The position numbers were made by a program, and so were the translations under genes. DNA of 64,000 nucleotides. It comes from Pseudomonadota bacterium (GTDB lineage Bacteria; Pseudomonadota; Gammaproteobacteria; Xanthomonadales; Wenzhouxiangellaceae). This document shows positions 24,416 through 34,024 of the stretch, in pieces (position 1 is the first letter of the stretch; every line of letters starts with the position of its first letter). The DNA is taken from assembly GCA_013285445.1 (NCBI GenBank), contig CP053448.1, forward strand, positions 1,860,001-1,924,000. Reading direction: 5' to 3'. The notes beneath the pieces were generated by a model. The model was given only the letters and a program-made list of their open reading frames with translations. It was not told the DNA's origin and made no database searches.

Positions 24416-25966
24416 TCAGGCTCCGTGATTATCCAGCACCAGCGCCGGCGCCTGCTGTTGCGGAAGTCCCATCAACAGGCGCGTGACCGGGCCGATGACA
24501 CCGTCATCGTTGAGGCCGTGCCGTCGCTGAAACTCGACGACCCATTGTCTGAAGGTCTCATCATACTGCCCGGAATCGCCACCGGTCCATGGCGGATGAT
24601 CAATTTCAGCGGCCAGCCGCTTCATGCGCGCAACCACCTCGCCGCGATCGCCCTGTCTGAGCAACTGGCCATCATCGGGCCAGACCACCTGAAACTCGCC
24701 CAGCCAGCGTCGATCGAGCTGGCTCAGCGGTACGCGCCAGTCCTGGCCCTGGTGACGCAGGATCGCGTGGTTGAGGTCAAACCCGACCAGCAGGACGCGC
24801 GCGCCGACGGGGTCGGTTAAGTGGAGCACAGCCGGCATGCCGACCTCCTGCACATAGGCCCAGCTGCCGCGCAGCGACACGCAGGCCAGGCCGTTTTCAG
24901 CGTCGGGGAGCCGGCATGCAGTGGCCACTGCTTCCGGCCCGGCCTGCGGCCACAGCGATGCGACCTCCATCCAGGCAGTCTGTGCGCTGGCGTCGGCGAG
25001 CATGTTCTGCCAGGCGGGCTGACCGGCCTGGGCGCTGTTATCGGGCGGCTGCAAGAGCATCCAGGACAGCGCGCCGCCAATCGCGATGAACACCGCCAGC
25101 CCGGCCACGGCCAGCATGCCGCGCAGCCAGCCACCGGACGGCTCGGCCTCCTCGCCGGCCACTTCCCGCGCCGCGGCGCGAACCAGGCCACCGCCGATTC
25201 TCTCCTGTTCACGGGTGTAGCCGGCAATCAGGGCGCGGTCGGCAATGATGTTGATCAGGCGCGGGACGCCCTCGGAGGTGTCGTAGAGTGCGTGCAGTCC
25301 GTCGGCGCTGAAGGGGCATCGGGCTGCGCCGGCAACGCCGAGTCGATGGCGCACGTAGGCTTCAGTCTCGCTTTCGTCGAGCGGGTCGAGATGGTAGCGG
25401 GCGGTAATGCGCTGTGCCAGCTGACGCAGCGCCGGTCGTGCCAGCAGTTCACGCAGCTCCGGCTGGCCCAGAAGGATGATCTGCAGCAGCTTGTCGGTGT
25501 CGGTCTCGAGATTGGTCAACAGGCGAATCTGCTCAAGCGCCTCGCGACTCATGTTCTGGGCTTCGTCGATGATCAGCACAACCCGTTCGCCGGCGGCGTG
25601 GCGTTCGAGCAGAAAGCGATTGAGGCGGTCCTGCAGTTGCTGCAGGCTGTCGCTATTATCGCCGGGATCGACTTCCAGCTCGACACAGATGGCGCGCAGC
25701 AGCTCGGCCGGGCTGAGCATGGGGTTGAGTACCAGCGCGACCCGGGTATGCTCCGGTACCTGCTCGAGCACCACTCTGCACAGAGTCGTCTTGCCGGTGC
25801 CGACTTCGCCGGTCAGCTGGACGAAACCGCCGCTGCCGCCCTGCCCCACGCCATAGAGCAGGTGCGCCAGCGCGTCGCGATGGCGCGGACTCAGGTAGAC
25901 AAAGCGCGGGTTCGGCGTAATGGCAAATGGCCGTTCGCGCAGCCCGTAGTACTGCTCATACATCAA
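24416..25966 (-). CDS. gspA: General secretion pathway ATPase GspA (ExeA)
   Basis: 516 residues. An AAA+ ATPase begins with MYEQYYGLRERPF. Walker A is GEVGTGKTTL (53-62) and Walker B is VVLIIDEAQNMS (about 139-150). A membrane helix is at about 286-307. The periplasmic part ends in a peptidoglycan-binding domain (about 440-505; GDRGEVVARMKRLA, then FQRRHGLNDDGVIGPVTRLLM). Family role: ATP-driven rearrangement of peptidoglycan for secretin insertion, with GspB. It heads the gspA-gspB-rhomboid-DUF1820 run. Confidence 0.94.
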   Translation of the reverse strand: MMYEQYYGLRERPFAITPNPRFVYLSPRHRDALAHLLYGVGQGGSGGFVQLTGEVGTGKTTLCRVVLEQVPEHTRVALVLNPMLSPAELLRAICVELEVDPGDNSDSLQQLQDRLNRFLLERHAAGERVVLIIDEAQNMSREALEQIRLLTNLETDTDKLLQIILLGQPELRELLARPALRQLAQRITARYHLDPLDESETEAYVRHRLGVAGAARCPFSADGLHALYDTSEGVPRLINIIADRALIAGYTREQERIGGGLVRAAAREVAGEEAEPSGGWLRGMLAVAGLAVFIAIGGALSWMLLQPPDNSAQAGQPAWQNMLADASAQTAWMEVASLWPQAGPEAVATACRLPDAENGLACVSLRGSWAYVQEVGMPAVLHLTDPVGARVLLVGFDLNHAILRHQGQDWRVPLSQLDRRWLGEFQVVWPDDGQLLRQGDRGEVVARMKRLAAEIDHPPWTGGDSGQYDETFRQWVVEFQRRHGLNDDGVIGPVTRLLMGLPQQQAPALVLDNHGA

Positions 25967-26002
25967 TGCAACTGCCCATCCGCTGAACGGTGCCTGTCCT
26001 CA

Positions 26003-29000
26003 TCAGTCTGACAGCGCCAGCAGCGATGCGTTGCCGCCAACGGCCGCCGTGTTGATGGTCAGCGTCCGCTCGGTCACGAAGCGCGGCAGGTAGTGCGGTC
26101 CGCCGGCTTTGGGTCCGGTGCCCGACAGCCGCTCGCCGCCAAACGGCTGCACCCCCACGACCGCCCCGGTCATGTTGCGGTTGACGTACCGGTTGCCGGC
26201 ATGCACGCGGCTGCAGATATAGTGCTGTACGCGGTCGATGCGGCTGTGGACGCCGAGGGTCAGGCCATAGCCTGTGGCGTTGATTTGCGCGATCAGCTCG
26301 TCAAGTTTGCCGGCCCGGTAGCGCACCACGTGCAGAACGGGCCCGAACACCTCGCCTTCAAGCTGGTCGATCCGGTCGATCTCGTAGGCGCAGGGTGCAA
26401 ACCAGTAGCCCTGAGGCAGGCTGTCGGGCACTGGTGCCCGCGCGATCAGGCGCGCTTCTCGATCCATGCGCGCGGCGTGTTTCTGGAGCATGTCCAGCTG
26501 ACCGGCATCGATGACCGGTCCGACATCGGTGGCTAGCAGGCCCGGTTCGCCGACCGATATTTCTGCCATCGCGCCGGCAAGCATGTCGAGCAGGTGGTCG
26601 GCAATGTCGGTCTGGACGCACAGAATCCGGAGCGCAGAGCAGCGCTGACCGGCGCTCAGAAATGCCGACTGGATCACGTCTCGCACCACCTGTTCGGGCA
26701 GGGCCGAGGAATCGACGATCATCGCGTTCTGTCCGCCGGTTTCGGCAATCAGGGTGGCCAGCGGCCCGTCACGTTCGGCCAGGCTGCGATTGATCAGGCG
26801 CGCGGTGTCGGTCGAACCGGTGAAAGCCACGCCGCTGATGCGCGGGTCGGCCGTCAATGCGGCACCCACCTTGCCGTTTCCGGGCAGGCAGTGCAGCACT
26901 CCCGGGGGCACGCCGGCTTCATGCATCAGCCCGATGGCCCGGGCCGCAATCAGCGGCGTTTGCTCAGCCGGCTTGGCGATCACGCAGTTGCCTGTGACCA
27001 GGGCAGCCGCGATCTGGCCGGTGAAGATCGCCAGCGGGAAATTCCACGGACTGATGCAGACGAACACACCCTTGCCGTGGAAATGCAGCGCGTTATGCTC
27101 GCCGGTCGGTCCGGGCAGAACCAGGGGTTCGGCCAGGTGTTCGCGCGCCTGCTGCGCGTAGTAGCGGCAGAAATCAGCCGCTTCGCGAACCTCGGCAATA
27201 CCATCGGGCAGGGACTTGCCGGCCTCCCTGGCGCACAGCGCGATGAATTCGGCGCGATGAGCCTCGAGTGCGTCGGCAATGGCCTCGAGCAGCTCGGCGC
27301 GCTCGCCGGCGCCGCGTTCGTCCCAGGCCGGCTGTGCCGCCAGCGCTGCCGTGACCGTGTCGCTGGCCGAGTCCGGATCGGTCCAGATGACCTCGCCGAC
27401 GCTCTCGCTGCTTGCGGACGGCGCGCACGACCGGCCGTGTTCCCCCTCACCGACAACCTCGCCCAGTGGTCGGGCTCGCCACTGGGCGGTTGCAGTCTGC
27501 TCCATGTCCCGCTTGAGGCTGGCGAGCACCTGCTCCTCGGGAAAGTTGATTCCGCGACTGTTGCGGCGCTCAGCACCGAACAGATTGACCGGCAGCGGGA
27601 TGCGCGGATGGGGAATCTGTTCGAGCTCGCGCACTTCGGCAATGGGGTCGTCGACCACTTCTTCAGGCGGCAGTTTTTCGTCAACGATGCGGTTGACGAA
27701 CGAGGTGTTGGCGCCGTTCTCCAGCAGACGCCGGACCAGGTACGGCAGCAGATCCTTGTGGTTGCCAACCGGCGCATAGACGCGACACTGCCCGTTGAAG
27801 TGGTCGTTATCGAGCACTTCATCGTAAAGCTGCTGCCCCATGCCGTGCAGGCGCTGGTATTCGTAGTCGCTGCGATCTCCCGCCAGCTCTTGCACCATGG
27901 CGATCGTATGGGCATTGTGCGTGGCAAACTGGGCGTAGAAACAGTCATCAAGCTCGAGCAGGCGCGCCGCGCAGGCCAGGTAGGACAGGTCCGTGCTGAC
28001 TTTGCGGGTAAACACCGGGTAGCCGTCCAGCCCCTCGACCTGGGCCATCTTGATCTCGGTGTCCCAATAGGCGCCCTTGACCAGCCGCACTGGAATCCGG
28101 TGACCGCTTGACCGGGCCTGCTCGGCCAGCCAGCCGATCACGCTCCAGGCCCGCTTTTGATAGGCCTGCAGGGCCAGACCGAAGCCGTCCCATCCCTTCA
28201 GGTCTGGCGACTTGAGCACGCTGGCGAACACGTCGAGCGAGAGCATCAGGCGATGGGCCTCTTCCGCATCGACGGTCAGCGCAATACCGTGGTGGCGTGC
28301 CAGCTTGGCCAGCTCAAGCAGCACGGGGGTCAGTTCGGTCATGATGCGGTCGCGCTTGGCGTGCTCATAGCGCGGGTGCAGTGCCGAGAGCTTGACCGAG
28401 ATGCTGGGGGCCGAAAAGATGTTGTCGCCCTTGCTTGATTGGCCGATGGCCTTGATGGCGGCTTCGTAGGACTGCCGATACCGGTCGGCATCAGCTGCCG
28501 TCATGGCCGCCTCCCCGAGCATGTCGAAGGAGTAGCGAAAGCGCCGGTTGGCCTTCTTTCCCGATCGTTCGAGCGCGGCCTCGATGGTTCGGCCCATGAC
28601 GTACTGGTGGCCCATGATTCGCATGGCCTGACGGATCGCCAGACGGACCACAGGCTCACCGGACTTGTTGGCGATGCGCGCCAGGGTCGTAGAGAGATTG
28701 CGCCGGGTCGAATCGCTCACCCGTACCAGCCGTCCGGTCAGCATCAGGCCCCATGTGCCCGCATTGACGAACAGCGACGAGCTGCGGCCCAGATGCGATT
28801 CCCAGTCTGCGTCCGAGAGTTTGTCGGATATCAGCTTCTCGGCGGTTTCGTTATCCGGAATACGCAGCAGGGCCTCGGCCAGGCACATCAGCACCACGCC
28901 TTCCTCTGAGGACAGATCGTACTCACGCATGAACGCTTCCATCACACCCGGATCCCGGCTGCGCTCGCGCACCCGCCGCACCAGATCCACGGCCTGTGCG

Positions 29001-29158
29001 TTCACGGCCCGGCAGCGTTCCCCCGGCAGGGTGAACTGCTCGAGCAGGAATCGGACGTGCTCGCTTTCGTCAGTCAGCCAGGCCTCGTCGATGGCCTGGC
29101 GCAGCGGATCGGAGGGCGGCAGTTCGTCGGTTACAAAACGACATGGAGATTCAGGCAT
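26003..29158 (-). CDS. putA: Bifunctional proline dehydrogenase / P5C dehydrogenase PutA
   Basis: 1051 residues. It oxidises proline to glutamate in two steps. The FAD-linked PRODH barrel (about 170-480) shows TVDAEEAHRLMLSLDVF, RLVKGAYWDTEIKMAQ and LLENGANTSFVNRI. The aldehyde dehydrogenase half shows WNFPLAIFTGQIAAALVTG, GVAFTGSTDTA and AGQRCSALR with the catalytic Cys near 839. It lacks the N-terminal ribbon-helix-helix of E. coli PutA and the extra C-terminal domain, so it is a short type that should not repress its own gene. The stop is 36 bases from gspA; the start faces the DUF2244/cta operon. Confidence 0.97.
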   Translation of the reverse strand: MPESPCRFVTDELPPSDPLRQAIDEAWLTDESEHVRFLLEQFTLPGERCRAVNAQAVDLVRRVRERSRDPGVMEAFMREYDLSSEEGVVLMCLAEALLRIPDNETAEKLISDKLSDADWESHLGRSSSLFVNAGTWGLMLTGRLVRVSDSTRRNLSTTLARIANKSGEPVVRLAIRQAMRIMGHQYVMGRTIEAALERSGKKANRRFRYSFDMLGEAAMTAADADRYRQSYEAAIKAIGQSSKGDNIFSAPSISVKLSALHPRYEHAKRDRIMTELTPVLLELAKLARHHGIALTVDAEEAHRLMLSLDVFASVLKSPDLKGWDGFGLALQAYQKRAWSVIGWLAEQARSSGHRIPVRLVKGAYWDTEIKMAQVEGLDGYPVFTRKVSTDLSYLACAARLLELDDCFYAQFATHNAHTIAMVQELAGDRSDYEYQRLHGMGQQLYDEVLDNDHFNGQCRVYAPVGNHKDLLPYLVRRLLENGANTSFVNRIVDEKLPPEEVVDDPIAEVRELEQIPHPRIPLPVNLFGAERRNSRGINFPEEQVLASLKRDMEQTATAQWRARPLGEVVGEGEHGRSCAPSASSESVGEVIWTDPDSASDTVTAALAAQPAWDERGAGERAELLEAIADALEAHRAEFIALCAREAGKSLPDGIAEVREAADFCRYYAQQAREHLAEPLVLPGPTGEHNALHFHGKGVFVCISPWNFPLAIFTGQIAAALVTGNCVIAKPAEQTPLIAARAIGLMHEAGVPPGVLHCLPGNGKVGAALTADPRISGVAFTGSTDTARLINRSLAERDGPLATLIAETGGQNAMIVDSSALPEQVVRDVIQSAFLSAGQRCSALRILCVQTDIADHLLDMLAGAMAEISVGEPGLLATDVGPVIDAGQLDMLQKHAARMDREARLIARAPVPDSLPQGYWFAPCAYEIDRIDQLEGEVFGPVLHVVRYRAGKLDELIAQINATGYGLTLGVHSRIDRVQHYICSRVHAGNRYVNRNMTGAVVGVQPFGGERLSGTGPKAGGPHYLPRFVTERTLTINTAAVGGNASLLALSD

Positions 29159-29280
29159 TTGCGGTCCATTCAGCCGGTCATCAAAGGGTCAACAGCGAGA
29201 GTGTAACCGAAGCGAGCGTCTGTCGCTGTTGGCCCGGCGCGTGACTGTGGCGGTCAGGCCGGCCTGTCGAAATACTCCTG

Positions 29281-29307
29281 TTGTCACCATCGCTGGTAGG
29301 CTAGAAT
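29281..29307 (+). promoter_or_regulatory. Possible promoter of the DUF2244-cytochrome oxidase operon
   Basis: TTGTCA (29281-29286) and TAGAAT (29302-29307) are separated by 15 bases, shorter than ideal. It lies in the divergent gap between putA and the oxidase operon, about 40 bases upstream of the GTG at 29347. The 188-base gap holds no other clear element. Confidence 0.3.
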
Positions 29308-29346
29308 AGTTTGCGTCAGGTCAAGATTTGCATACAGGCCAGAATC

Positions 29347-29865
29347 GTGATCCGGGTGATCCATGCTTCAGGGCCGTCATCGGACAGCGTGATCGAGGCG
29401 TTTTCGAATCAGTCGATGAGCCTGGATCGCCTGATGGCGGTGTTTGCCCTGCTTGCTGCGGTGACGCTGCTCGTGGCGCTTGGCCCTGCCCTGCGCGGTT
29501 TCTGGCCGATCATGGTCGCGGCGCTTGTGCATGTGATACTGACCGGCTGGTGCATGCGAACGGCCTGGCGCGCCAACTGGGCGAGAGAGCGGGTGGTGGT
29601 TTCTGCAGACAGGCTCACGATCCATCATCAGGATGTGAGGCATAATTACCGCCAGGACTGGCCAGCCGCCTGGGTGCGCGTGGATGTTGACAGGAAACGA
29701 TCGGGAGAGCACTGCATTTTCGTGTCCTGTCACGGCCAACGGCAGGCCATTGGTACGTTCCTGCCGTGGAACGAAAGGCTGGAGCTGGCGCAAACGCTCA
29801 AGGAGTGCCTTGGACCGGTTAGCGGCTGGGGCGACGGTAAGCAAATACGGGTGAGTCAAGGATGA
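29347..29865 (+). CDS. DUF2244-domain membrane protein
   Basis: 172 residues if the GTG at 29347 is used; the frame is open further upstream and the start is uncertain. Two adjacent hydrophobic segments (LMAVFALLAAVTLLVALGP and IMVAALVHVILTGWCM) are followed by a soluble domain with RVVVSADRLTIHH and QDWPAAWVRVDVD. This matches DUF2244, which is often encoded beside cytochrome c oxidase subunit II in proteobacteria. The stop overlaps the ctaC start by four bases, so it is co-translated with the oxidase. Function is unknown; an assembly or membrane role is inferred from context. Confidence 0.8.
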   Translation: MIRVIHASGPSSDSVIEAFSNQSMSLDRLMAVFALLAAVTLLVALGPALRGFWPIMVAALVHVILTGWCMRTAWRANWARERVVVSADRLTIHHQDVRHNYRQDWPAAWVRVDVDRKRSGEHCIFVSCHGQRQAIGTFLPWNERLELAQTLKECLGPVSGWGDGKQIRVSQG

Positions 29866-30731
29866 AGAAAGCCAATGAACTGATTGTCGCGCTGGCCTCG
29901 CTGGCGGTAATCACGGTTGTGACCTGGGGGCTTTACGCGGTCGGAGACAACATGCCCCAGGGGGTCACCCCATTCAGCCGGGATGTCTATCAGCTACACA
30001 ATGTGATCCTGATCATCGTGACGGTGATCGGCGTGCTGGTGTTCAGTGCCATGTTTACCTCGATCATCCTGCATCGCAAGTCAAAAGGCTACGAGCCGGC
30101 GAAGTTCACGCATTCGACCCGGGCCGAAATTACCTGGACAGCCATACCGGTTCTAATTCTGGTGGCCATGGCGGTTCCGGCCACTCGGGTGCTGATCGAC
30201 ATGGAAAACACCGGTGGTGCTGAAATCAACATCAAGGTCACCGGCTATCAGTGGCTTTGGAAATATGATTACATCGAGGACGACATCAGCTTTTACTCGG
30301 TACTGGATCGCGAGAGCAATCGGGCCCGGCAGATCGGATCGGGAATCGACGTGCGTGAAGTTGACAACTACCTGCTCGAGGTCGACAACCGGCTGGTGCT
30401 GCCGACGCAGACCAAGATCCGCTTTCTCTTGACCGCGGACGACGTCATCCATTCCTGGTGGGTGCCCGAACTCGGCTGGAAGCGCGATGCCGTTCCGGGG
30501 ATGGTCAATGAGGCCTGGACCCTCATTGAAGAAGAAGGCATCTATCGCGGCCAGTGCGCCGAGCTGTGCGGCAAGGACCACGGCTTCATGCCGATCGTGG
30601 TCGAGGCGGTATCGCCAGAGGCCTACCGCGAGTGGGTGGAAGCCAGGAAGGCCGGGCTTGCTGGCCCATCGGCAGTAGTCGATCCAACAGGCGCTCCCCG
30701 ACGGGTTGCCGCAACCGGCGAACGAGATTGA
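29862..30731 (+). CDS. ctaC: Cytochrome c oxidase subunit II
   Basis: 289 residues. Two membrane helices (about 7-26 and 45-70) precede a cupredoxin domain facing the periplasm. The binuclear CuA site is complete: HSWWVPELGWKRDAVPG supplies the first histidine, and CAELCGKDHGFM (about 232-243) supplies two cysteines, a histidine and a methionine. GYQWLWKYDY is the aromatic entry path for electrons from cytochrome c. There is no fused cytochrome c domain. It lacks a clear lipobox. Second gene of the oxidase operon. Confidence 0.96.
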   Translation: MKKANELIVALASLAVITVVTWGLYAVGDNMPQGVTPFSRDVYQLHNVILIIVTVIGVLVFSAMFTSIILHRKSKGYEPAKFTHSTRAEITWTAIPVLILVAMAVPATRVLIDMENTGGAEINIKVTGYQWLWKYDYIEDDISFYSVLDRESNRARQIGSGIDVREVDNYLLEVDNRLVLPTQTKIRFLLTADDVIHSWWVPELGWKRDAVPGMVNEAWTLIEEEGIYRGQCAELCGKDHGFMPIVVEAVSPEAYREWVEARKAGLAGPSAVVDPTGAPRRVAATGERD

Positions 30732-30769
30732 ACGAGCGAACAGACGCGCAAGGACAAGGAATACGAACC

Positions 30770-32383
30770 ATGAGTCACGCCACCACCATGAGCCATGATG
30801 AGCATCATGCCGATCATCCGACCGGCCTGAGGCGCTGGCTGTTTACGACCAATCACAAGGAAATCGGTACGCTTTACCTGGTTTTTTCGCTGCTCATGTT
30901 CATCGTTGGCGGTGCCATGGCGATGATCATCCGTGCCGAGCTGTTCGTGCCCGGCCTGCAGCTGGTCAACCCTGAATTCTTCAACCAGATGACCACCATG
31001 CATGCGCTGGTCATGATCTTCGGGGCAGTCATGCCGGCCTTTGTCGGACTGGCCAACTGGATGGTTCCGCTGATGATCGGCGCTCCCGACATGGCCCTGC
31101 CGCGCATGAACAACTGGTCGTTCTGGATCCTGCCCTTCGCTTTTGTCTTGCTGCTGATGACGCTGTTCCTGCCCTCGGGCGGTCCGGCGTCGGGCTGGAC
31201 GCTGTATCCGCCGCTGTCGCTGCAGGGCGGAACCAACATCGCCTTCGTGATCTTCGCCATCCACCTGATGGGTATTTCCTCGATCATGGGCGCGATCAAC
31301 ATCATCGTCACGATCCTGAACATGCGCGCCCCTGGCATGACGCTGCTGCGCATGCCTCTGTTCGTCTGGACCTGGCTGATCACCGGTTTTCTGCTGATCG
31401 CGGTCATGCCCGTGCTTGCCGGCGCGGTCACCATGCTGCTGACCGACCGTTTCTTCGGCACCAGCTTCTTCAATGCGGCCGGCGGCGGCGATCCGGTCAT
31501 GTACCAGCACATCTTCTGGTTTTTCGGCCATCCCGAGGTCTACATCATGATCCTGCCGGCCTTCGGCATCATCTCGGAGATCCTGCCGACGTTCTCGCGC
31601 AAGCGGCTGTTCGGCTACACCTCGATGGTCTACGCCACCGCATCGATCGCCTTCCTGTCGTTCATTGTCTGGGCCCATCACATGTTTACCGTCGGCATGC
31701 CGCTGGGCGCCAATCTCTTTTTCATGTATGCCACGATGGTCATCGCGGTACCGACCGGCGTCAAGATCTTCAACTGGCTCTCGACCATGTGGCGCGGCTC
31801 GATGACCTTCGAGACCCCGATGCTGTTTGCCCTCGGCTTCATCATCATGTTCGCCATCGGCGGTTTTTCGGGCCTGATGCTGGCGATCGTCCCGGCCGAC
31901 TTCCAGTATCACGACACCTACTTCGTCGTCGCCCATTTTCACTACGTACTGGTGACCGGCTCGGTGTTTGCGATCATGGCAGGCGTCTACTACTGGCTGC
32001 CGAAATGGACCGGCCATATGTATGATGAGCGCCTCGGCAAGATCCATTTCTGGTGGTCGACCATCTCGGTCAACGTGCTGTTCTTCCCGCAACACTACCT
32101 CGGCCTGGCCGGCATGCCGAGACGTATTCCTGACTACTCCGTCCAGTTCGCCGAATTCAACATGATCTCCTCGGTCGGCGGATTCGCCTTCGGACTGGCG
32201 CAGCTGCTGTTTGCCTACATCGTCTGGAAATGCGCGCGCAGCGGGGCGCCGGCATCCGATCGTGTCTGGGAGGGCGCTCGCGGACTGGAATGGACGGTAT
32301 CCTCGCCACCGCCGCTGCACACCTTCGACACCCCGCCGGAGGTCGATGACAGCGTCACCGTCCACGCCGACAAGCTGACCTGA
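30770..32383 (+). CDS. ctaD: Cytochrome c oxidase subunit I
   Basis: 537 residues from the ATG at 30770, with AAGGACAAGGA upstream. Twelve helices are expected. TTMHALVMIFGAVMPAF carries a heme a histidine. GHPEVYIMILPAFG holds the CuB histidine and cross-linked tyrosine. WAHHMFTVGMP gives two more CuB ligands. HDTYFVVAHFHYVL holds the heme a3 and heme a histidines. The Glu of the D channel is replaced by the HPEVY/helix arrangement typical of aa3 enzymes. It reduces oxygen and pumps protons as the terminal step of respiration. Confidence 0.97.
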   Translation: MSHATTMSHDEHHADHPTGLRRWLFTTNHKEIGTLYLVFSLLMFIVGGAMAMIIRAELFVPGLQLVNPEFFNQMTTMHALVMIFGAVMPAFVGLANWMVPLMIGAPDMALPRMNNWSFWILPFAFVLLLMTLFLPSGGPASGWTLYPPLSLQGGTNIAFVIFAIHLMGISSIMGAINIIVTILNMRAPGMTLLRMPLFVWTWLITGFLLIAVMPVLAGAVTMLLTDRFFGTSFFNAAGGGDPVMYQHIFWFFGHPEVYIMILPAFGIISEILPTFSRKRLFGYTSMVYATASIAFLSFIVWAHHMFTVGMPLGANLFFMYATMVIAVPTGVKIFNWLSTMWRGSMTFETPMLFALGFIIMFAIGGFSGLMLAIVPADFQYHDTYFVVAHFHYVLVTGSVFAIMAGVYYWLPKWTGHMYDERLGKIHFWWSTISVNVLFFPQHYLGLAGMPRRIPDYSVQFAEFNMISSVGGFAFGLAQLLFAYIVWKCARSGAPASDRVWEGARGLEWTVSSPPPLHTFDTPPEVDDSVTVHADKLT

Positions 32384-32392
32384 ACGCAGTGC

Positions 32393-32551
32393 ATGAAGGA
32401 CTTGACGGCCGGAATGGCAACTGATCGCCAACAACAGCGCCCCCAGCAGCGCCGCAGCAACGTGCGCACCGCGCTGCTGCTTGCTGCCGTGGTCGGGGTA
32501 ATCTATCTGGGCTTCATCATCCGGGCCATCTGGCAGGGAACAGGCACATGA
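32393..32551 (+). CDS. Small single-helix protein between ctaD and ctaG
   Basis: 52 residues. A hydrophilic, Gln/Arg-rich N-terminus (ATDRQQQRPQQRRSNVRTA) is followed by one membrane helix (LLLAAVVGVIYLGFIIRAIW). Its TGA overlaps the ctaG ATG (ATGA). Short one-helix proteins at this place are common in proteobacterial cox operons and are thought to help oxidase assembly. The start could also be the internal ATG at 32414. Confidence 0.75.
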   Translation: MKDLTAGMATDRQQQRPQQRRSNVRTALLLAAVVGVIYLGFIIRAIWQGTGT

Positions 32552-33129
32552 GCGACATTCCATCGAAGACCTCGGCAATCGCGCGCTCCGGTGCCCGCCT
32601 GGCGATGCTGGCGGTGCTGATGTTCGGATTCGGCTATGCGCTGGTGCCGCTGTATGACAAGTTCTGCGAGATCACCGGCCTGGGCGGCCGCACCGGCCAG
32701 CAGGTCGCCGAGAGCAAGAGCCCGCAGGCCATGAGCGTCGATACATCGCGAACGATCACGGTCCATTTCGATGCCAACGTCAATTCGCGCCTGCCGTGGC
32801 GCTTCGAGCCGGTCGAGCCCATGATGGAGGTCCACCCCGGCCGGCTCTACGAGACCAGCTACGTGGCTCACAACGACTCCGCGCACAGCGTTGTCGCCCA
32901 GGCGGTGCCGAGCGTGGCACCGGGCCAGGCCGCACTGTATTTCAACAAGACCGAATGTTTCTGCTTTACAGAGCAGGTGCTCGGTCCGGGCGAGTCGCGT
33001 GACATGCCGGTACGGTTCTTTGTCGATCCGGCGCTGCCTGGCCGGGTTGATCTGGTGACGTTGTCCTATATCATCTACGAAAACGAAGATGCCACGGCGC
33101 TGCTGGCCAGTGCCAACGACACTGATTGA
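32548..33129 (+). CDS. ctaG: Cytochrome c oxidase assembly protein CtaG/Cox11
   Basis: 193 residues. One N-terminal membrane helix (about 17-36) is followed by a periplasmic immunoglobulin-like domain. YALVPLYDKFCEITGLGG and NKTECFCFTEQVLGPGE, with its paired cysteines, are the Cox11 copper-binding signatures. The protein delivers copper to the CuB centre of subunit I. Its position between ctaD and ctaE is the standard order. Confidence 0.95.
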   Translation: MSDIPSKTSAIARSGARLAMLAVLMFGFGYALVPLYDKFCEITGLGGRTGQQVAESKSPQAMSVDTSRTITVHFDANVNSRLPWRFEPVEPMMEVHPGRLYETSYVAHNDSAHSVVAQAVPSVAPGQAALYFNKTECFCFTEQVLGPGESRDMPVRFFVDPALPGRVDLVTLSYIIYENEDATALLASANDTD

Positions 33130-33140
33130 AGGGAATGAAC

Positions 33141-34001
33141 ATGGCGCAAGGCACCTACTACGTCCCCCATACCGCGCGCTGGCCAATTATCGGGTCGGTC
33201 GGGCTGTTTCTGCTGATGCTCGGAGCCGGCAGCTGGCTCAACGGCGTTGCCACCGGGCCATGGCTGACTCTGGCGGGTGCCGCCGTGCTGATATTCATGC
33301 TGTTCGGCTGGTTCGCCGAGGTCATTCGGGAATCCGAAAGCGGGCTGTACAACGCCACGGTTGATGGATCCTTTCGGCAGGGCATGATCTGGTTCATATT
33401 CTCCGAAGTCATGTTCTTCGCTGCCTTCTTCGGCGCCCTGTTCTACGCGCGCGTATTCGTCGTGCCGTGGCTCGGTGGCGAGGGCACTGGCGCAATCACC
33501 AACGAGCTGCTCTATCCCGAGTTCGACGCAGCCTGGCCGACGGCTGGGCCGGCCACGCTGGGTGGGCAGTTCGAGACCATTCCCGCCTTTGGATTGCCGC
33601 TGGTCAATACGCTGATCCTGCTGACCTCGGGTCTGACCATCACGCTGGCGCACTGGGCGCTGAAAAAACAGCAGCGCGCGGCGCTGATCGGCTGGATGCT
33701 GGCGACCATCGCGCTCGGTGGCACCTTTCTTTATATCCAGGGTTACGAGTACCTGCATGCCTACCAGGATCTCGGGCTGACGCTGGGGTCGGGCATCTAC
33801 GGCTCGACTTTTTTCATGCTCACCGGCTTCCACGGCCTGCATGTCACCCTGGGTGCGATCATGCTGACGGTTATCACCATCCGCTGCATGGCCGGGCACT
33901 TCTCGAAGAAGAATCACTTCGGGTTCGAGGCGGTGGCCTGGTACTGGCACTTTGTCGACGTCGTCTGGCTGGGCCTGTTCATCTTCGTCTACGTGCTCTG
34001 A
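33141..34001 (+). CDS. ctaE: Cytochrome c oxidase subunit III
   Basis: 286 residues from the ATG at 33141 (GAAGGGA seven bases upstream). Seven hydrophobic helices are seen. Landmarks are the N-terminal YYVPHTARWPIIGSV, then RQGMIWFIFSEVMFFAAFFGALFYAR split across helices, GFHGLHVTLGAI, and the C-terminal AWYWHFVDVVWLGLFIFVYV. Subunit III has no metals; it stabilises subunit I and proton uptake. It is the last gene of the oxidase operon. Confidence 0.96.
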   Translation: MAQGTYYVPHTARWPIIGSVGLFLLMLGAGSWLNGVATGPWLTLAGAAVLIFMLFGWFAEVIRESESGLYNATVDGSFRQGMIWFIFSEVMFFAAFFGALFYARVFVVPWLGGEGTGAITNELLYPEFDAAWPTAGPATLGGQFETIPAFGLPLVNTLILLTSGLTITLAHWALKKQQRAALIGWMLATIALGGTFLYIQGYEYLHAYQDLGLTLGSGIYGSTFFMLTGFHGLHVTLGAIMLTVITIRCMAGHFSKKNHFGFEAVAWYWHFVDVVWLGLFIFVYVL

Positions 34002-34024
34002 ACAGCGGCGATCGCGGCGGTCGG

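Noticed and set aside
26594..28111. Plus-strand open frame of about 505 codons opposite putA
   Set aside because: It is antisense to intact, motif-complete PutA; its translation has no recognisable fold.
26003..29158. putA as a truncated gene because it is shorter than E. coli PutA
   Set aside because: Both catalytic domains and all key motifs are complete; it is the short type that lacks the DNA-binding and extra C-terminal domains.
30623..32578. Minus-strand frame of about 650 codons opposite ctaD
   Set aside because: The His/Asp/Arg-rich product is typical of an antisense reading of a membrane protein; ctaD is complete.
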